Assembly (NCBI GenBank): GCA_037783415.1
Contig: JAZGTN010000300.1
Location: 310,001 to 374,000 of the forward strand
Reading direction: 5' to 3'
Source of the DNA: Leptasterias polaris
Taxonomy: Eukaryota; Echinodermata; Asteroidea; Forcipulatida; Asteriidae
DNA: 64,000 nucleotides
Shown: positions 45,647-57,600 of the stretch, in pieces
Position numbering within the stretch: position 1 is the stretch's first letter
Layout: each line of letters starts with the position of its first letter
Program-made: the position numbers and the translations under genes
The notes under the pieces: model-generated
What the model was told of the DNA's origin: nothing
Seen by the model: only the letters and a program-made list of their open reading frames with translations
Database searches by the model: none

Positions 45647-45784
45647 GCATGGTCGACGGGTGCCCTGCCTCAAACCGTGTAATCGTCTAGGTCGAGGCAC
45701 GGCACCCGTCTAAAATTTTAGACGGGTGCCCTGCCGCAACCAATACGATTACGCGGTTTGAGGCAGGGCACCCGTCGATCATGC
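45647..45784. mobile_element. Complex double palindrome, 138 bp
   Basis: Two 69-nt halves are inverted repeats around TAAAATTTTA (45711-45720). Each half is itself a hairpin, because the motif GACGGGTGCC occurs four times in alternating orientation (about 45656, 45701, 45721, 45765). The centre GGCACCCGTCTAAAA plus its complement is perfect over 30 nt. It directly abuts the LINE (ATT)n tail and the right end repeat of the host element. Confidence 0.88.
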
Positions 45785-46436
45785 TGAGAGTCGGATCATG
45801 TATGGAGATTCAATAATAACCTGGGGCGCTAGATACGACCGATTATGTCAAAATTTCGAAAAAAGGAGTACAGCGCCCCAGTTACTGGGTCTAGTCTTGA
45901 CAATGCTGCTTGCCTAGTTGTGATAATCGTAACCCACCACCCTCCTGTTGGGAGGATTGTGGGTTCTGATTAATAAATCGCAACTACTGCTTGCCATGCA
46001 TGATGCTACACTCCATTGTAGTTTCTTTGGGCATGAGTACGCAATAAAATGAGTGCTTAAATTTTCCTTTTTAAATTAAGCATTTTAGCTACCAATTCCA
46101 AGCAAGGAATATTACAATTTACAAAAAGGGAAATGAAGTCCAAAATCCAATAAAAATCCAATAAATCCCTCGTAAAGTGGTGGCAGGATACGTAAATTTG
46201 TCCATAACATTAACTAAAATAAATTAATTGGTATTATTACAGCAGTCTTTGAACTTAAAGTGTCTCTAAAATAGATCAAGTGAAACAACAAGGTACTAAA
46301 CTACTACATGATAGTAATACAAATGAGTAATGAATGATTGATGGAGTATGGCTTTGTTCAATTTTTCACCTGTCTAACCCCGATTGGATGCATGATAATA
46401 GACTATTATGATGAGTGCAATGTCACAGAATGTAGT

Positions 46437-47797
46437 CACAAGGTGTACTGAAACCGCCTTATTACGTGTGCACAATGATATTTTAACTACTCTAGATCAA
46501 CGTAAAATTACTGAAACTTATTTTTATTGATCTGAGTGCAGCATTCGAAACCGTGGATCACACCGTACTATTGTCTCGACTCCAAAACGTCATTGGTTTG
46601 CATGATCATGCCCTACAAATAGTACAATGGTTTAAATCATATCTAGATTGTAGACCCCAGTATGTGCGTGTCGGTGACGCCGCCTCTAATCCTGTTCAAC
46701 TTGATTTTTCTGTTCCACAGGGTTCAGTTCTTGGCCCTCAGTTGTTTTCATTATACATTTTTTCCTCTTAAGGAAATAATTCAGAATCACACCCTCCAAT
46801 ATCACTCGTATGCTGATGACTTGCAATTATACTGTATGTCTCCTTTAATCCATCGCAACAACATGCTGAATCTGGTATCGCTCGCATTGAGGCCTGTATC
46901 CGTGAAATTCGTCAGTGGTTGAACAACACCTTCCTGAAAATTAATGACAGCAAAACTGAATTCATGTTAATAGGCTCTCCACCACAACTTTCCAAAGTCT
47001 CTATTCCGTTTATTTCTGTAGGTGACTCTCGAATCCAGCCGGTTAACCACGCTCGTAACCTTGGTGTTATTTTTGACTCTTCAATGTGTTTCAAGAATCA
47101 CATTTCCCACACAGTTCGTTCTGCCTCATTTCATATCTGCAACATAGGAAACATCCGAAAATATCTTGACCGCACTTCAACAGAACAGCTTGTCCACTCA
47201 TTTGTTACGTCTCGTCTTGACATGGGTAATTCACTTTTCTTTGGCCTTCCAGATGTCCAACTTTCTCGTCTTCAACGCCTACAAAATACCGCTGCCCGTG
47301 TGGTCACTTTAACGAAAAAACACTCTCATATAACACCTGTCCTTCTCAATCTACACTGGCTCCCAATATCATCCAGAATCATTTACAAGCTGATGCTGAT
47401 TGTTTTCAAAGCACAAATGGGCAAGCACCAACGTACATCCTAGACATGCTCAGCATCTATAAGCCATCCCGCAACCTTCGATCAGGAAATAAATATCTTC
47501 TTCAAGAAGTCAAATCTCATCGAACCTGGGGGGACAGATCATTCTCCGTCGCGGCACCACATCTCTGGAATCAGCTTCCTCTTCACATTAAAACCTCCAA
47601 TACTATTCACTCATTCAAAAAGTCTCTCAAAACACACCTCATGTCTAAAGCATTTAGTTCGGACTCCTAACTGAGTTTTTCTGTTGGTCCCCTCCCCTTT
47701 TGTTTTTTCGCTTCCTTTATTACAGCGCCTTGAGCACCTTTGGTGGATATGTGCGCTTTATAAGTCTTCGTTATTATTATTATTATTATTATTATTA
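46437..47797 (+). pseudogene. Second degraded CR1/L2-like LINE
   Basis: From about 46437 (STETALLRVHNDIL) through DLSAAFETVDH, FSVPQGSVLGPQLFSLYI and YADDLQLY (frameshifted) to KTEFMLIG, ARNLGVIFD, SRLDMGNSLFFGLP, LQRLQNTAARVV, LLNLHWLPISSRI and LWNQLPLHIK, stop near 47670. The 3' end has GTGCGCTTTATAAGTC and an (ATT)n tail at about 47772-47797. It differs in sequence from the 44040 copy, so it belongs to another lineage. At least two frame breaks make it non-functional. Confidence 0.9.
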
Positions 47798-47867
47798 AGG
47801 TGAAACGTTGACTAAATATTCCATTGCACGAGGCGAACTTGAGTGAAGTGGAAAAGGCCAGGTTTTG

Positions 47868-48200
47868 TTTCACCAGGGTTGTCCACAGATTTTGAAGTAG
47901 CAGGTGAAAAAATATAAGTAGCCGGTTTTGTCAAAGGACTGAACGAGCGCGTAGCGCGAGTTGTCCGTACGGTATGGGGCCCGCCCAAGGGCCCCGGAAA
48001 TTTTTGGATTCTAGATGCTCTGTGGTGCAATCTGAGCAATTTCTGGCTTAATCCATTGAATCAATTTTTTCTTTAAATCATCACATTTTTTTTTACATAC
48101 ATTGACTCCTGAACCTGCCATAGATTTTGATTTCATTCAAGTATTTTTATGTTTTCCATGTCAGTAGGGAAGGGTTGTTTGTTGGACACATGAAAATTGT
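47868..48200 (+). mobile_element. Fragment of the CAGGGGCGG element family
   Basis: GAGCGCGTAGCGCGAG, then GGGCCCGCC and GATTCTAGATGCTCTGTGGT at about 47945-48030, matches 57208-57310 inside the larger element. No ends are identified here. Confidence 0.6.
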
Positions 48201-51200
48201 TCCAATTAAAAAACAGAATATCTTTGGAATGCTTTTGCTTTTTTTATTACGTCCTCACTGCTCAACTCAAGGATTCTTGCAACTTTTTCTTTAATATGCT
48301 ATGTGCCTTCTGTGCAATTTTTAACCATAGCTACGATACCGATTACATGTAATTTGTCGCAAGGATATTTTAGGTTAGTAAGAAGACCCACCCACATTTA
48401 ATTTACTAAAACTGGATTTATAATTGAAATGGATGGATTGTGTAACTCGATGCCTCCTAATAATGCGATGCATGTAAATAGAGTACAGCGCAGTGCAGGA
48501 ATGGAAACTGAATTGTATGGTAGAAAGTTTTTTTTTAAATATGTATAATAAAATCCAGTCATTGACAGTACTTTAGCTCCGGGAAAATTGGAGGGTGGGG
48601 GGAGGGATTTTATTATTTTTTAAAAATGCTACACAATGCTACAGGTGTCAAAAGCTTTCTCGCATTTACAAACTGGAATAAACAACCCCCCCCCCAAATT
48701 AAAAAAAAATTGAAATTTCTTATGTTTACGTATCGGCCAAATGCCATGCTAAATGTATCAGTTGCTCCTCAAAAATCATCATTTGCTATACAGTATTTGC
48801 ATTAAGTGTGCACAAAACCGAATAATGGTTTTTATATGGCGCACATCCTAGCTAGATGAAGGCGCTTTGCATGATTATTATCCCTGTTCATCAGGCATAA
48901 TTAGACCATTCCTCAAACTTTCTCATTCCCCAGGAGAGCAAACAACTCCAAGCTGTTTAATTTAGCACTGCTTGGTATTAATCCAACACAATACATTGTA
49001 CATGTGCTGTCGCAACCCTCTTATCAGGTTCCCATATACACCTGGGTAAAAAGAAGCAATTATGGAAGTGTGTCTTGCTCAAGGACATAATTGGGACAAA
49101 AATTGAGTGCATTGAAAAAGTTAGAATCAATGGAGTTTAATCAAGACAGTTTCTTGTGTCTCTACAAATATCTGGGAATTATGCAAAACAGCACCCTTAT
49201 ACGGCCAAATAATTATAACTCACACCCTACAGATGTCATATCTAGAAACTCTTTCCTTGCCATGCCATAGGCTTCTTTGGTAGACTGCATTCCTACCCCT
49301 TCTTCCTTATATAGGGTATGCTAAATACTGCCCTCTAAAGTTTAGTTGAGATAAGTGGAAAATCCAGGGTAGGTTTGAGGTTTGACATGTTGACCAGGCA
49401 AGTGATTCATTGTTATTGACATGTAAGATACAGATGTGATAAATCTGATAGAGCTATCATGCACACTTTGTCATCCCAAAGGATGTTTGAAGGGGTGATG
49501 ATAGTGATACTGTTACAGTTTTGTTATTTCAGCAACAAAATAGTTTTCCTTAATTCTTAAAAAGTCGGAGTCCCTTAACCATCAAAATCAGAGAGGCTTC
49601 CCCTCAATGATGAATGTACTTGTAACATGTCTCAGGGCTACAAACAATTTATAACAGTGCTCTCCCCATGCATAAGCAAAAAATTTTTTTTAATGATTAT
49701 AATTATTTCTAATGAAAATTAATTCAGATCAAACTCACAAAAATCATAGATAAAACCACTTAAAATGCCCCAGATTGCACAGTGGGCTTTTGAAACCAAA
49801 GATAAACACCAATGAAAACATTATGAGGACCTCATTTCAATTCAGCATGCTTAGTCTAAACTTCCAAAATTTGGGTTCAAAATGCCCCACAGTTTTGAAA
49901 AAAATCATGAGAAAACCTTACTTTAGAATCCTGAATAACTATTAAAATAAATAGTGGGCATCAACATAAACCCAATGATTGATCATCGCAATCATTAGCA
50001 ATGAATTTCCTCCATGCATTAGCCAGAAAATTGTACCATGGAAGATTGTACTCACTAGACCTCTAGACACATCATCTCATTATCATGCCAGACATGTCTC
50101 CAAGGCAACTGCCAATAATAATAATCAAAACCCTATATATAGGTACATGGAGGTCTACAGTATATTCTTACAAGTGTTTGATTTACATGAAACACGTATG
50201 GGTGAACGCTGAAAGCATGCAAATATATTTCTGCAATCGATAGTGGACAAATGATGTACATGTACTGTCATTTTATCGGAATAAAGGCTGCCTGGAATAT
50301 AAGCTGTGGCACCCTAAAAGCTGCACGAAAGCTGCACCAACTTTTTGTACGACTTTAAACCGGTGCTACTTTCAGCGTTTCCAAAAAGGACTTTGTTGGG
50401 TGGGGGAGTGGGATTGTAAAACTGTCTTCAATTTGTTCAAAGTTTTACAAACAAATATGACTTGTAAAAAATAAGCAATCATATTTTTAACTGGTTACCG
50501 CCTGCATAGTGTTGGCCAGAGGGGTGTCTGGGTGTCTTTCGGACACCCTGCTTTATTTGTTGACACCATGTTTTATTTGTCATTTAGATTGAAGTGAACA
50601 ATTTGGACACCCCGATTTTAACAATTGTGGACACCGTTTTACCAAATCCTGACTAAAACCTTGCTGCCTGAACAAAATTTGGCTTGCTGTAAAGTTCCCA
50701 AAGAGACCAAGGTAGTGCTAGCCCAAGAATTGTCCCTGACGTCAGTATTCACATTAGACTTCTCTCATGTCTCCCTTCGTTTACAGCATGTGTTCATACA
50801 TTTCACACCGTGTGATACAGTCTGTACATGCAGCCAAATTTGTATGCACGTTTCCTTGATGGCAAGACTAATGATTCATAGTCTGGAACCCATTATAAAG
50901 CCCGCTTGCAACAAGACCACTGGACCGAGCGCGCAATCACTGTATCTATTGCGTTTTGCACATTATACAGGCAAGTACAGTGTACAGACTTGAAATATGA
51001 ATTTGTGATCGATTTTTGTTTGTTCGTAATTTTTTATGAAAAGAGCAGATACAGATGTAGCTTTGGCTTTTTTACTCAAAAACTGCTTACATAATAATGA
51101 AAGCCTGCTTATTTACCATGGATTGTAGAAGATAATGGAGCACCTCGATTGCGAAGACACTTTTAGTATATTACATGTTACCCATTGGGCTATAAAAGTA

Positions 51201-51695
51201 CTCCCATACATGTAAGTCCAAACAGAGATTTACTTTATACAGGGCAATGTACACTGTTTTTGTGTACACATTTACTTACCCCGAAAACAGGTGTGATTAC
51301 TGCCTTGTAATTGCTATGACCACATGTTTTGGGATTGTGCAGAGTGATGTACATGTACACAGTTCATGCAGCAGTCCTGCTTGTGCTTGATAATTCACTA
51401 GAACAGACTTCCTCCCACCCCATGCAGTTCAATGAAGACTTGAGAGAGTGAGGATAGAGACACTTGTTTGATGATGTGGCGTAGTCATGCCAGTGGGTTT
51501 CACTGTCAGTGCCAGTGTGTCCATGTGTAGACACCTTGTGTTGTCTGCTCCGAATGCTGTACAAGCTGTCAACCTGAAGAGCTACATTACATTGTGTTCA
51601 AACTTTAGTTGAATGATTTTCATTGATTTATAGATTGCATTTAAGTGTTATTTGTAAAGTGTAATACAGTATAGTGTTAAAACTCTGAACACAAA
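48201..51695. other. Intergenic region before UGP2
   Basis: Mostly AT-rich. A decayed repeat begins near 48830 (TATGGCGCACATCCTAGCTA) and runs to about 49100. A GGACACC-rich segment at about 50525-50640 resembles one at about 39005-39060. The open frame at 50625-50993 matches no family. The UGP2 promoter should lie near the right end. Confidence 0.45.
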
Positions 51696-54600
51696 ATGCC
51701 TGTGATGACTGGATCAGATACTTATTCCTACCTGGTAAGTACCAAGTTCATGTACACCACACCACTGTCATTTTAACATTTAGTTTTCCAGTGAGTTGAC
51801 AACCAATTAAAACCTTTTGTATGCATTCATCACATGATATCATCATAGAGAAATGATACCATATCATAGGCTGGCTTAGTTTATACTTGTTCCATTCAAA
51901 CTAAAATGGATGATTTTTTGTAATGGTTGTGCTGTAGGAGGGTTAAATATTTCTGCATGATTAAAGTACCAATAACATTTAACCAGTTACTAAATTCTAT
52001 ATATACATGTAATTTAGCACCTTTTTTCAATGTTGGCTTCACTTGGATTGTTGGTGCACATATAAAAATTTACAACCATGACCTGTGCTTACCACAGCTT
52101 TGTGTACAATGTACATGTACAGTTGTTCAATAATTGAACCACTTGGTGGAAAGAAATTGAACTGTCATGAATTACTGAAATTGTCTATGGCGGGTCATTA
52201 CAAGTGGAATGGAATACTTAGATGCAGTAATGTAGGAGTGTCTACAAACTGTTGTAACTTATAAAAGATGGTAATGACTGTGCTGGGTTTCTGAAGAGTA
52301 ATAAAATACAGTGTCGAGTCTTGGAGAGTAGAATTCACTATTTTGATGAACCATGGATGCATAGTCTTATTTCAGTTCAAGCGATGGGAGACTTTGGAAC
52401 GATGGGTGGCAGCAAACATACCACGTAAATTTCCAATACTCTATACGTACTTTCTTAGCATGGGCATGCTTACTAGAGCAATGGATTTAGCTGGCATGTC
52501 TTCTGCCACTTATAATCATCCCCCAAATTCTCCCACTGCTAGCCTCAAATTTGGGTTAAAATTCCAAAATCACTAACCGCAGACTGGGGTCCAGTTGCAT
52601 GTGGGTAGTAATTATTCAGAAATGGAAACGGGAAGTGCGATCTTGATGATGGTGCCAGCACTATTTTTTTAACCAACAAGTTGTGTGTCACTGCTAAAAC
52701 CCTGGCAAAAGTTGCTGGCAGACACGTGATTAGCAGGAATGATCGTGATTTGCAGGAATGATCTTCAGAGGTTAGGGAATCAATCTTGATTTATTGCAAG
52801 AAGTGGCAGATAGGGGATCATCAGCCTGAAAGGTGGGCAAAAATGCCGGTGTATCACTGCAACAATGGCTGCTGCAAGCAGGAAAAAGATGAGGAAAACG
52901 CTTCAACTAATGACCAAACAAATGTAAAGTACTTTCTAATTCTGTAGATTTTTTTTATTTGAACATGCCGCTTCATGCATTTTAATTGTTTTTCAAATGG
53001 ATTTGCCAAGTTTTTTAATTTTTTAATTGAATTGAAATGGTTTGTTGAAAATTAAAATCGATAAAAGACAGCTCGAGAGCTGATAAATAACAAATTAACA
53101 AAAATAGGATACAATAGAAAGAATAGGCAATGATAATAAATAAACAAAAGACAATAAATAGAATATTGTAAAAATGGTGCATAAAAAAGTGAAACCAATG
53201 TAAAAAAAAAATAAGAAGATAACGAGTAAACATTACCGATTGTAAAAAATGGTTTTACCCCATTGATAAGAAAAATTTACATTTATCTCTGTTGAATTTG
53301 TAATCTGTTGTTTATTTTGCTGACTTCATAGTTTTAAGGTTGAACAAAGCAAAAATGACTGGAGCTGGATTTGAACCAACAACCTCCCTTGTGGTTTATT
53401 ATTTGTTATTATTCTTTTAGCCTTTTCTGGTCTTCTGTTTTTTGTCTGCAATTTTTTAATCTGTGATGTATTTTATTGTATATTGAACACAGTTCAGCCC
53501 TTGGGCTGCAATGTTTGAGTTTTAATAAACCAATAATAATTATTTCTTAGTTTTTAATTTTGAATTTTGTGAAAGGCAGTTAAAATCAATTTGAAGTACT
53601 AAATCACATGTTTTCTCAAAAATTACAGGCACCAACATACTCTGGTGCAGAAAGTCAGTAAAAGGGGGACAGCTAAATCTGAAAAGCTCATAGATTATAC
53701 ATGTAAAGTTCTTAAAGGCACCTGGAAATAGATTTTTTTTTTTTTTGTAATATAAGAGTATATGTATATTAACAATAATAAAACAATTTTTTGAGTAATT
53801 GTTTGTCAGTATTTATATGTTAAAAAAAATAGATAAAGTTGTTTGGGGGCGACTCCGCCCATCCCTTTTTGTGACGTCAATCGAGGAAGACTTCGCCTCG
53901 ATTGAACATCGACCCCACTCGAACGTGCCTGCATTTACGTTGTATATACACGTGCAAGTAGTGAGATTGTACGTTTCGTTTGGTTATCCAAAAGGGGGTT
54001 TTTTCTTGCATTTTTCCAGCGAAAATTGCTGCTGGATGCAGCAAAACGACTAAAGATGGGGTCAGCCAGCATTTTTTTCCTGCAGATCCCAAATATAGGC
54101 AGTTACGGGCATCGAAAGTTAGGCTAACGAGGGCAAAGTGGTCCGGTCCGACGTCGTTTTCAGCGCTATGCAGCGAACACTTGGATAGCCCGGGGATTTT
54201 TTCATTGGTAGTAGTGTGCAAGGGAAGTTGCAGTGAAGCTTAGGTTACCAGCGAAATGTTTCTGGTGGAAAAACAATACCTCGTATTATCCGTGTTCTCG
54301 TTATGACCATGCTCGTATCTTCCGTTTTTAAGACATAGAAACGCGCATGGGACAGTTCGGGACCGGTGAAAAACCTCGTATAAACTGGCGTCTCGTATTA
54401 GTTGACTGTACACTGTCCTAGGATTGCATTGGGTGGTGACGTCCGAATACGAAAACGCATCATACTGATCAGGTACCCAGACGTACATGTAATGTACGGG
54501 GCCAGACTACACATTTTCTCCTGCCTCGATTGACGTCACGAACAGCGCCATGTAAAGGGGGGCCTATTTTTTAATTTGTAATTAAAAGAAAAATACAATT

Positions 54601-57600
54601 TTTTAACCTTAGTAAATTGTTTATTCACATTCCACTCATAAAAATGTATATATTAATGACAAAAGCTTTATTTTGAAAAAATACCACTGCCAGGTGCCTT
54701 TAACAGAACCAATCCTTCATTCAGAGAAATATTGCCGTCTAACATGTTTAAGTCATGAATACCCCGCAAAACACTATTGCGTATTTCCATTACCACAATC
54801 AAAATGAGCTTGACGTAAAAAAAACCTGACAAAAAAAAGCCTGTGCAAAATTTAAAACCCTTGACAATAAAACTTCTTTTTTCATTGTTTTCACTCAACC
54901 TGATCACCACTTTTTTTCACAGTTTGATTGAATGCTGTGCTTGAAAACTTTATGATACTTTTCCGATGGTTTCTTTTCAGAAGATTCTGAAAAGGAATAT
55001 TTTGTTTTTCTTAATTTTAAAGACCCCAAAAGCCCCCAAACTGTTATTCCTGTCTTAAGTTCTCTGATAGTTTTTACAAAAGTAGAGATTTTATTAAGGT
55101 ATGTTTGCGAAACGATTTTTTAGCAGCATGCTTTTGGTTATTTGGTTGTGGTTCATAGGTTGGTTGTTATACTGTTTGCCATACATAACAGAAAGTCTGA
55201 GATGCATGCCATGAATTCTTCCCCCCCATTTTTTGCTTGTCAATACCCCTGAGGCCACTCATGGTCAAGCTGTGTTTATTTTCTGGGTGCAACTACAGTA
55301 CAGATCCTGAGCAGGCAGTGCAGGCAATCTCAAACCAGGGAGCTGGTGCTCAAGGTATTCATGGGGGATAGTATGGTGGCCCTGAAGGGACATTGCATAT
55401 CGCAAACGTGTGCGCATACGTATGCAATGTCGTGAAACAATTCGCGAATATGTGCGCACATGTATGCAATGTCGTGAAACAAATCGCGAATGTGTGCGCA
55501 CACGTATGCAATGTCGTGAAACAATTCGCGAATATGTGTGCACACGTATGCAATGTCGTGAAACAATTCGCGAATACGTGTGCGCACATATTCGCGATAT
55601 GCGATGTCCCTTCAGGGCCACCATAGGATAGTGCACCTGGGAAACACTTAACCTATTGCTGGGATCAAAGCGGGGAGTATTTGTATTGATTAAGACATTG
55701 GTGAAAGTATTGACTAGAATGAAAGCAATCTTGACAAAAATAGTACCATAAAAAAAGTCCAACCTACATTAGGTTATCATTTTCATTCTGGGGGAATGGA
55801 TTTGTGTTTTTTCTTTTCTTTTTCCCTCTCTTTTCAAATAGGAGCAACAGTGTTTTGTTTATAATCTCAATCATGGAATTTATGAAGCTGGATTTTGCAT
55901 TGTCATGAGTCCTTTCATCTCTCTCTTGGATGCTGTTTTTTCGACCGGGCGCGGGTCAATGATGGGCTGTCTGATTGCACATAAGAATCGCGTTCAAAAC
56001 ATACGAGCCATTAAAATCTGTAAATTTATGTCAATGAGATTTAGTGTCTTCATATGTGTGCCCAAATGCAGTTTCATTGACAAAACAAATTAATGGGTAT
56101 TAAGGGGAAAAAATGCTTTTTGACTGATAATAATCCAGCATGGGTAACAGGAATTAAAGGAACTCTAATCCCAAAGTGAACTTTTTAACTCGTTGACTGC
56201 CGCCTACGAGTATATTCGTAGTATATATAGGTGTAACGGATTCTGCCACTACGAGTATACTCGTAGAGAATGAAAGGCTTTTGTATAGTGAATTGAATAC
56301 ACTGGCATCGCTGAGAACGCAACGAATACGCTTCTGGCAGTGGTGAGGACACATCATCAGAATTTGTATGCTACAACATGTAGAAAAAAAAAATAATACC
56401 TATTTGGTGTGCGCGCATGCGCACCACACTTAGATGCTTGGCAAATGGGATGCCCCTACGAATTTATGACCGGCAGTCAACGTGTTAATTGCCCTGACAT
56501 GGTCCTGCAGTAGGCAATGTAATCATTATTAAGTATGCTGCTCGTCACAATGTGGTATACAATGTACATTGTGTATGTGTTGTGTTTTAGACATCAAGTA
56601 CATGTAGATGAATGCTGCAGTAACAAGTAGGCCCCTACATGTAGGCTCCTACAGTACGTACTTGGCAAAAGCAAATATTTATTGCCAACTTTGGAAACAA
56701 GCTTACTGTATAAGTGGATATTTCTGCTAATTTAAATTTTTTAAGTGCAATTTTTGGGGTGGTATTCATGTATTATACAAAGTAAAATGTAATTTAGAAG
56801 CTGAAAAAATTGGCCTTGAACTCTTATGAACAGTGTATAAATGGTGCATTGTTTGTAGAACTAGAAGGTTACTGTTACTGACATGGATGCCCTTGTAAGT
56901 TTCCCAAAATGCACTTAGGCTGGTCACAACACACACTTCATGATGGTGTGCACACAGTTTTCAAGTACATACATGTAGTACATGTAAAACTTCAGAAATA
57001 CATACTGTACAGTATGATGCACAATGTAAGTATGCCATATTACAATTTTAATATTACATATATTAATATAGACTCAATATTAGCATAAAGACCCAAGTAT
57101 GTGTTATCAGTTATTTGAAGAGCCAGGGGCGGATCCAGGATTTTCCAAATGGGGGGGCGTGAAAATTTACCAAGCAGCAAATGGTGAATGCAATTTGTGG
57201 ATCCTACGAGCGCGTAACGCGAAGCCCTTACGGCATGGGCCGGTTCCGGGGCCCGCTTAAATGCTCCGAAACAGTTAGGATTCTAGATGCTCTGTGGTGC
57301 AATCTCATGCAATATCTGACCACTTTAACAAATTTTGTTTTAGCAAGATCATTATTAAAACAATATTTTCGAGTTGGAAGTCATTGATTTGAATCAGCCA
57401 TCCTGAGTTATAAAAATCAAAATGCAGGCTACAATTAATACTTATTCAGGGGGAAAAAACTGTTGGGGGATAGTGCAATTTTAAATATAATTAACCTCTT
57501 TGTCTATAAGTTTTCACATACTTGAGGATTAGAATGTGACACAAAAATAATATGTTACTACTGATAAGAACAAGTTGTGCTTGTCTTCAGTGACAGCGCG

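Larger units (their letters stand above)
43884..45893. mobile_element. 2.0-kb inverted-repeat DNA transposon with 9-bp target duplication
   Basis: The terminal inverted repeats are 43884-43966 and 45811-45893, 83 bp each with 3 mismatches, starting TAGACCCAGTAACTGGGG. GTCTTGACA flanks the element directly at 43875-43883 and 45894-45902. Each end repeat also carries an internal GGGGCGCTA/TAGCGCCCC fold. A 9-bp duplication and long end repeats are typical of Mutator-like elements, but no transposase is present. The interior is filled by a degraded LINE (44040-45645) and a complex palindrome (45647-45784). Confidence 0.9.

Noticed and set aside
50625..50993. 122-aa open frame as a gene
   Set aside because: No recognisable domain, no splice context, and a repeat-like GGACACC segment at its start.
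55265..55762. Histidine/cysteine repeat protein on the minus strand and four overlapping frames
   Set aside because: All are translations of the 42-bp minisatellite in the MITE; 42 is divisible by 3, so every frame stays open.
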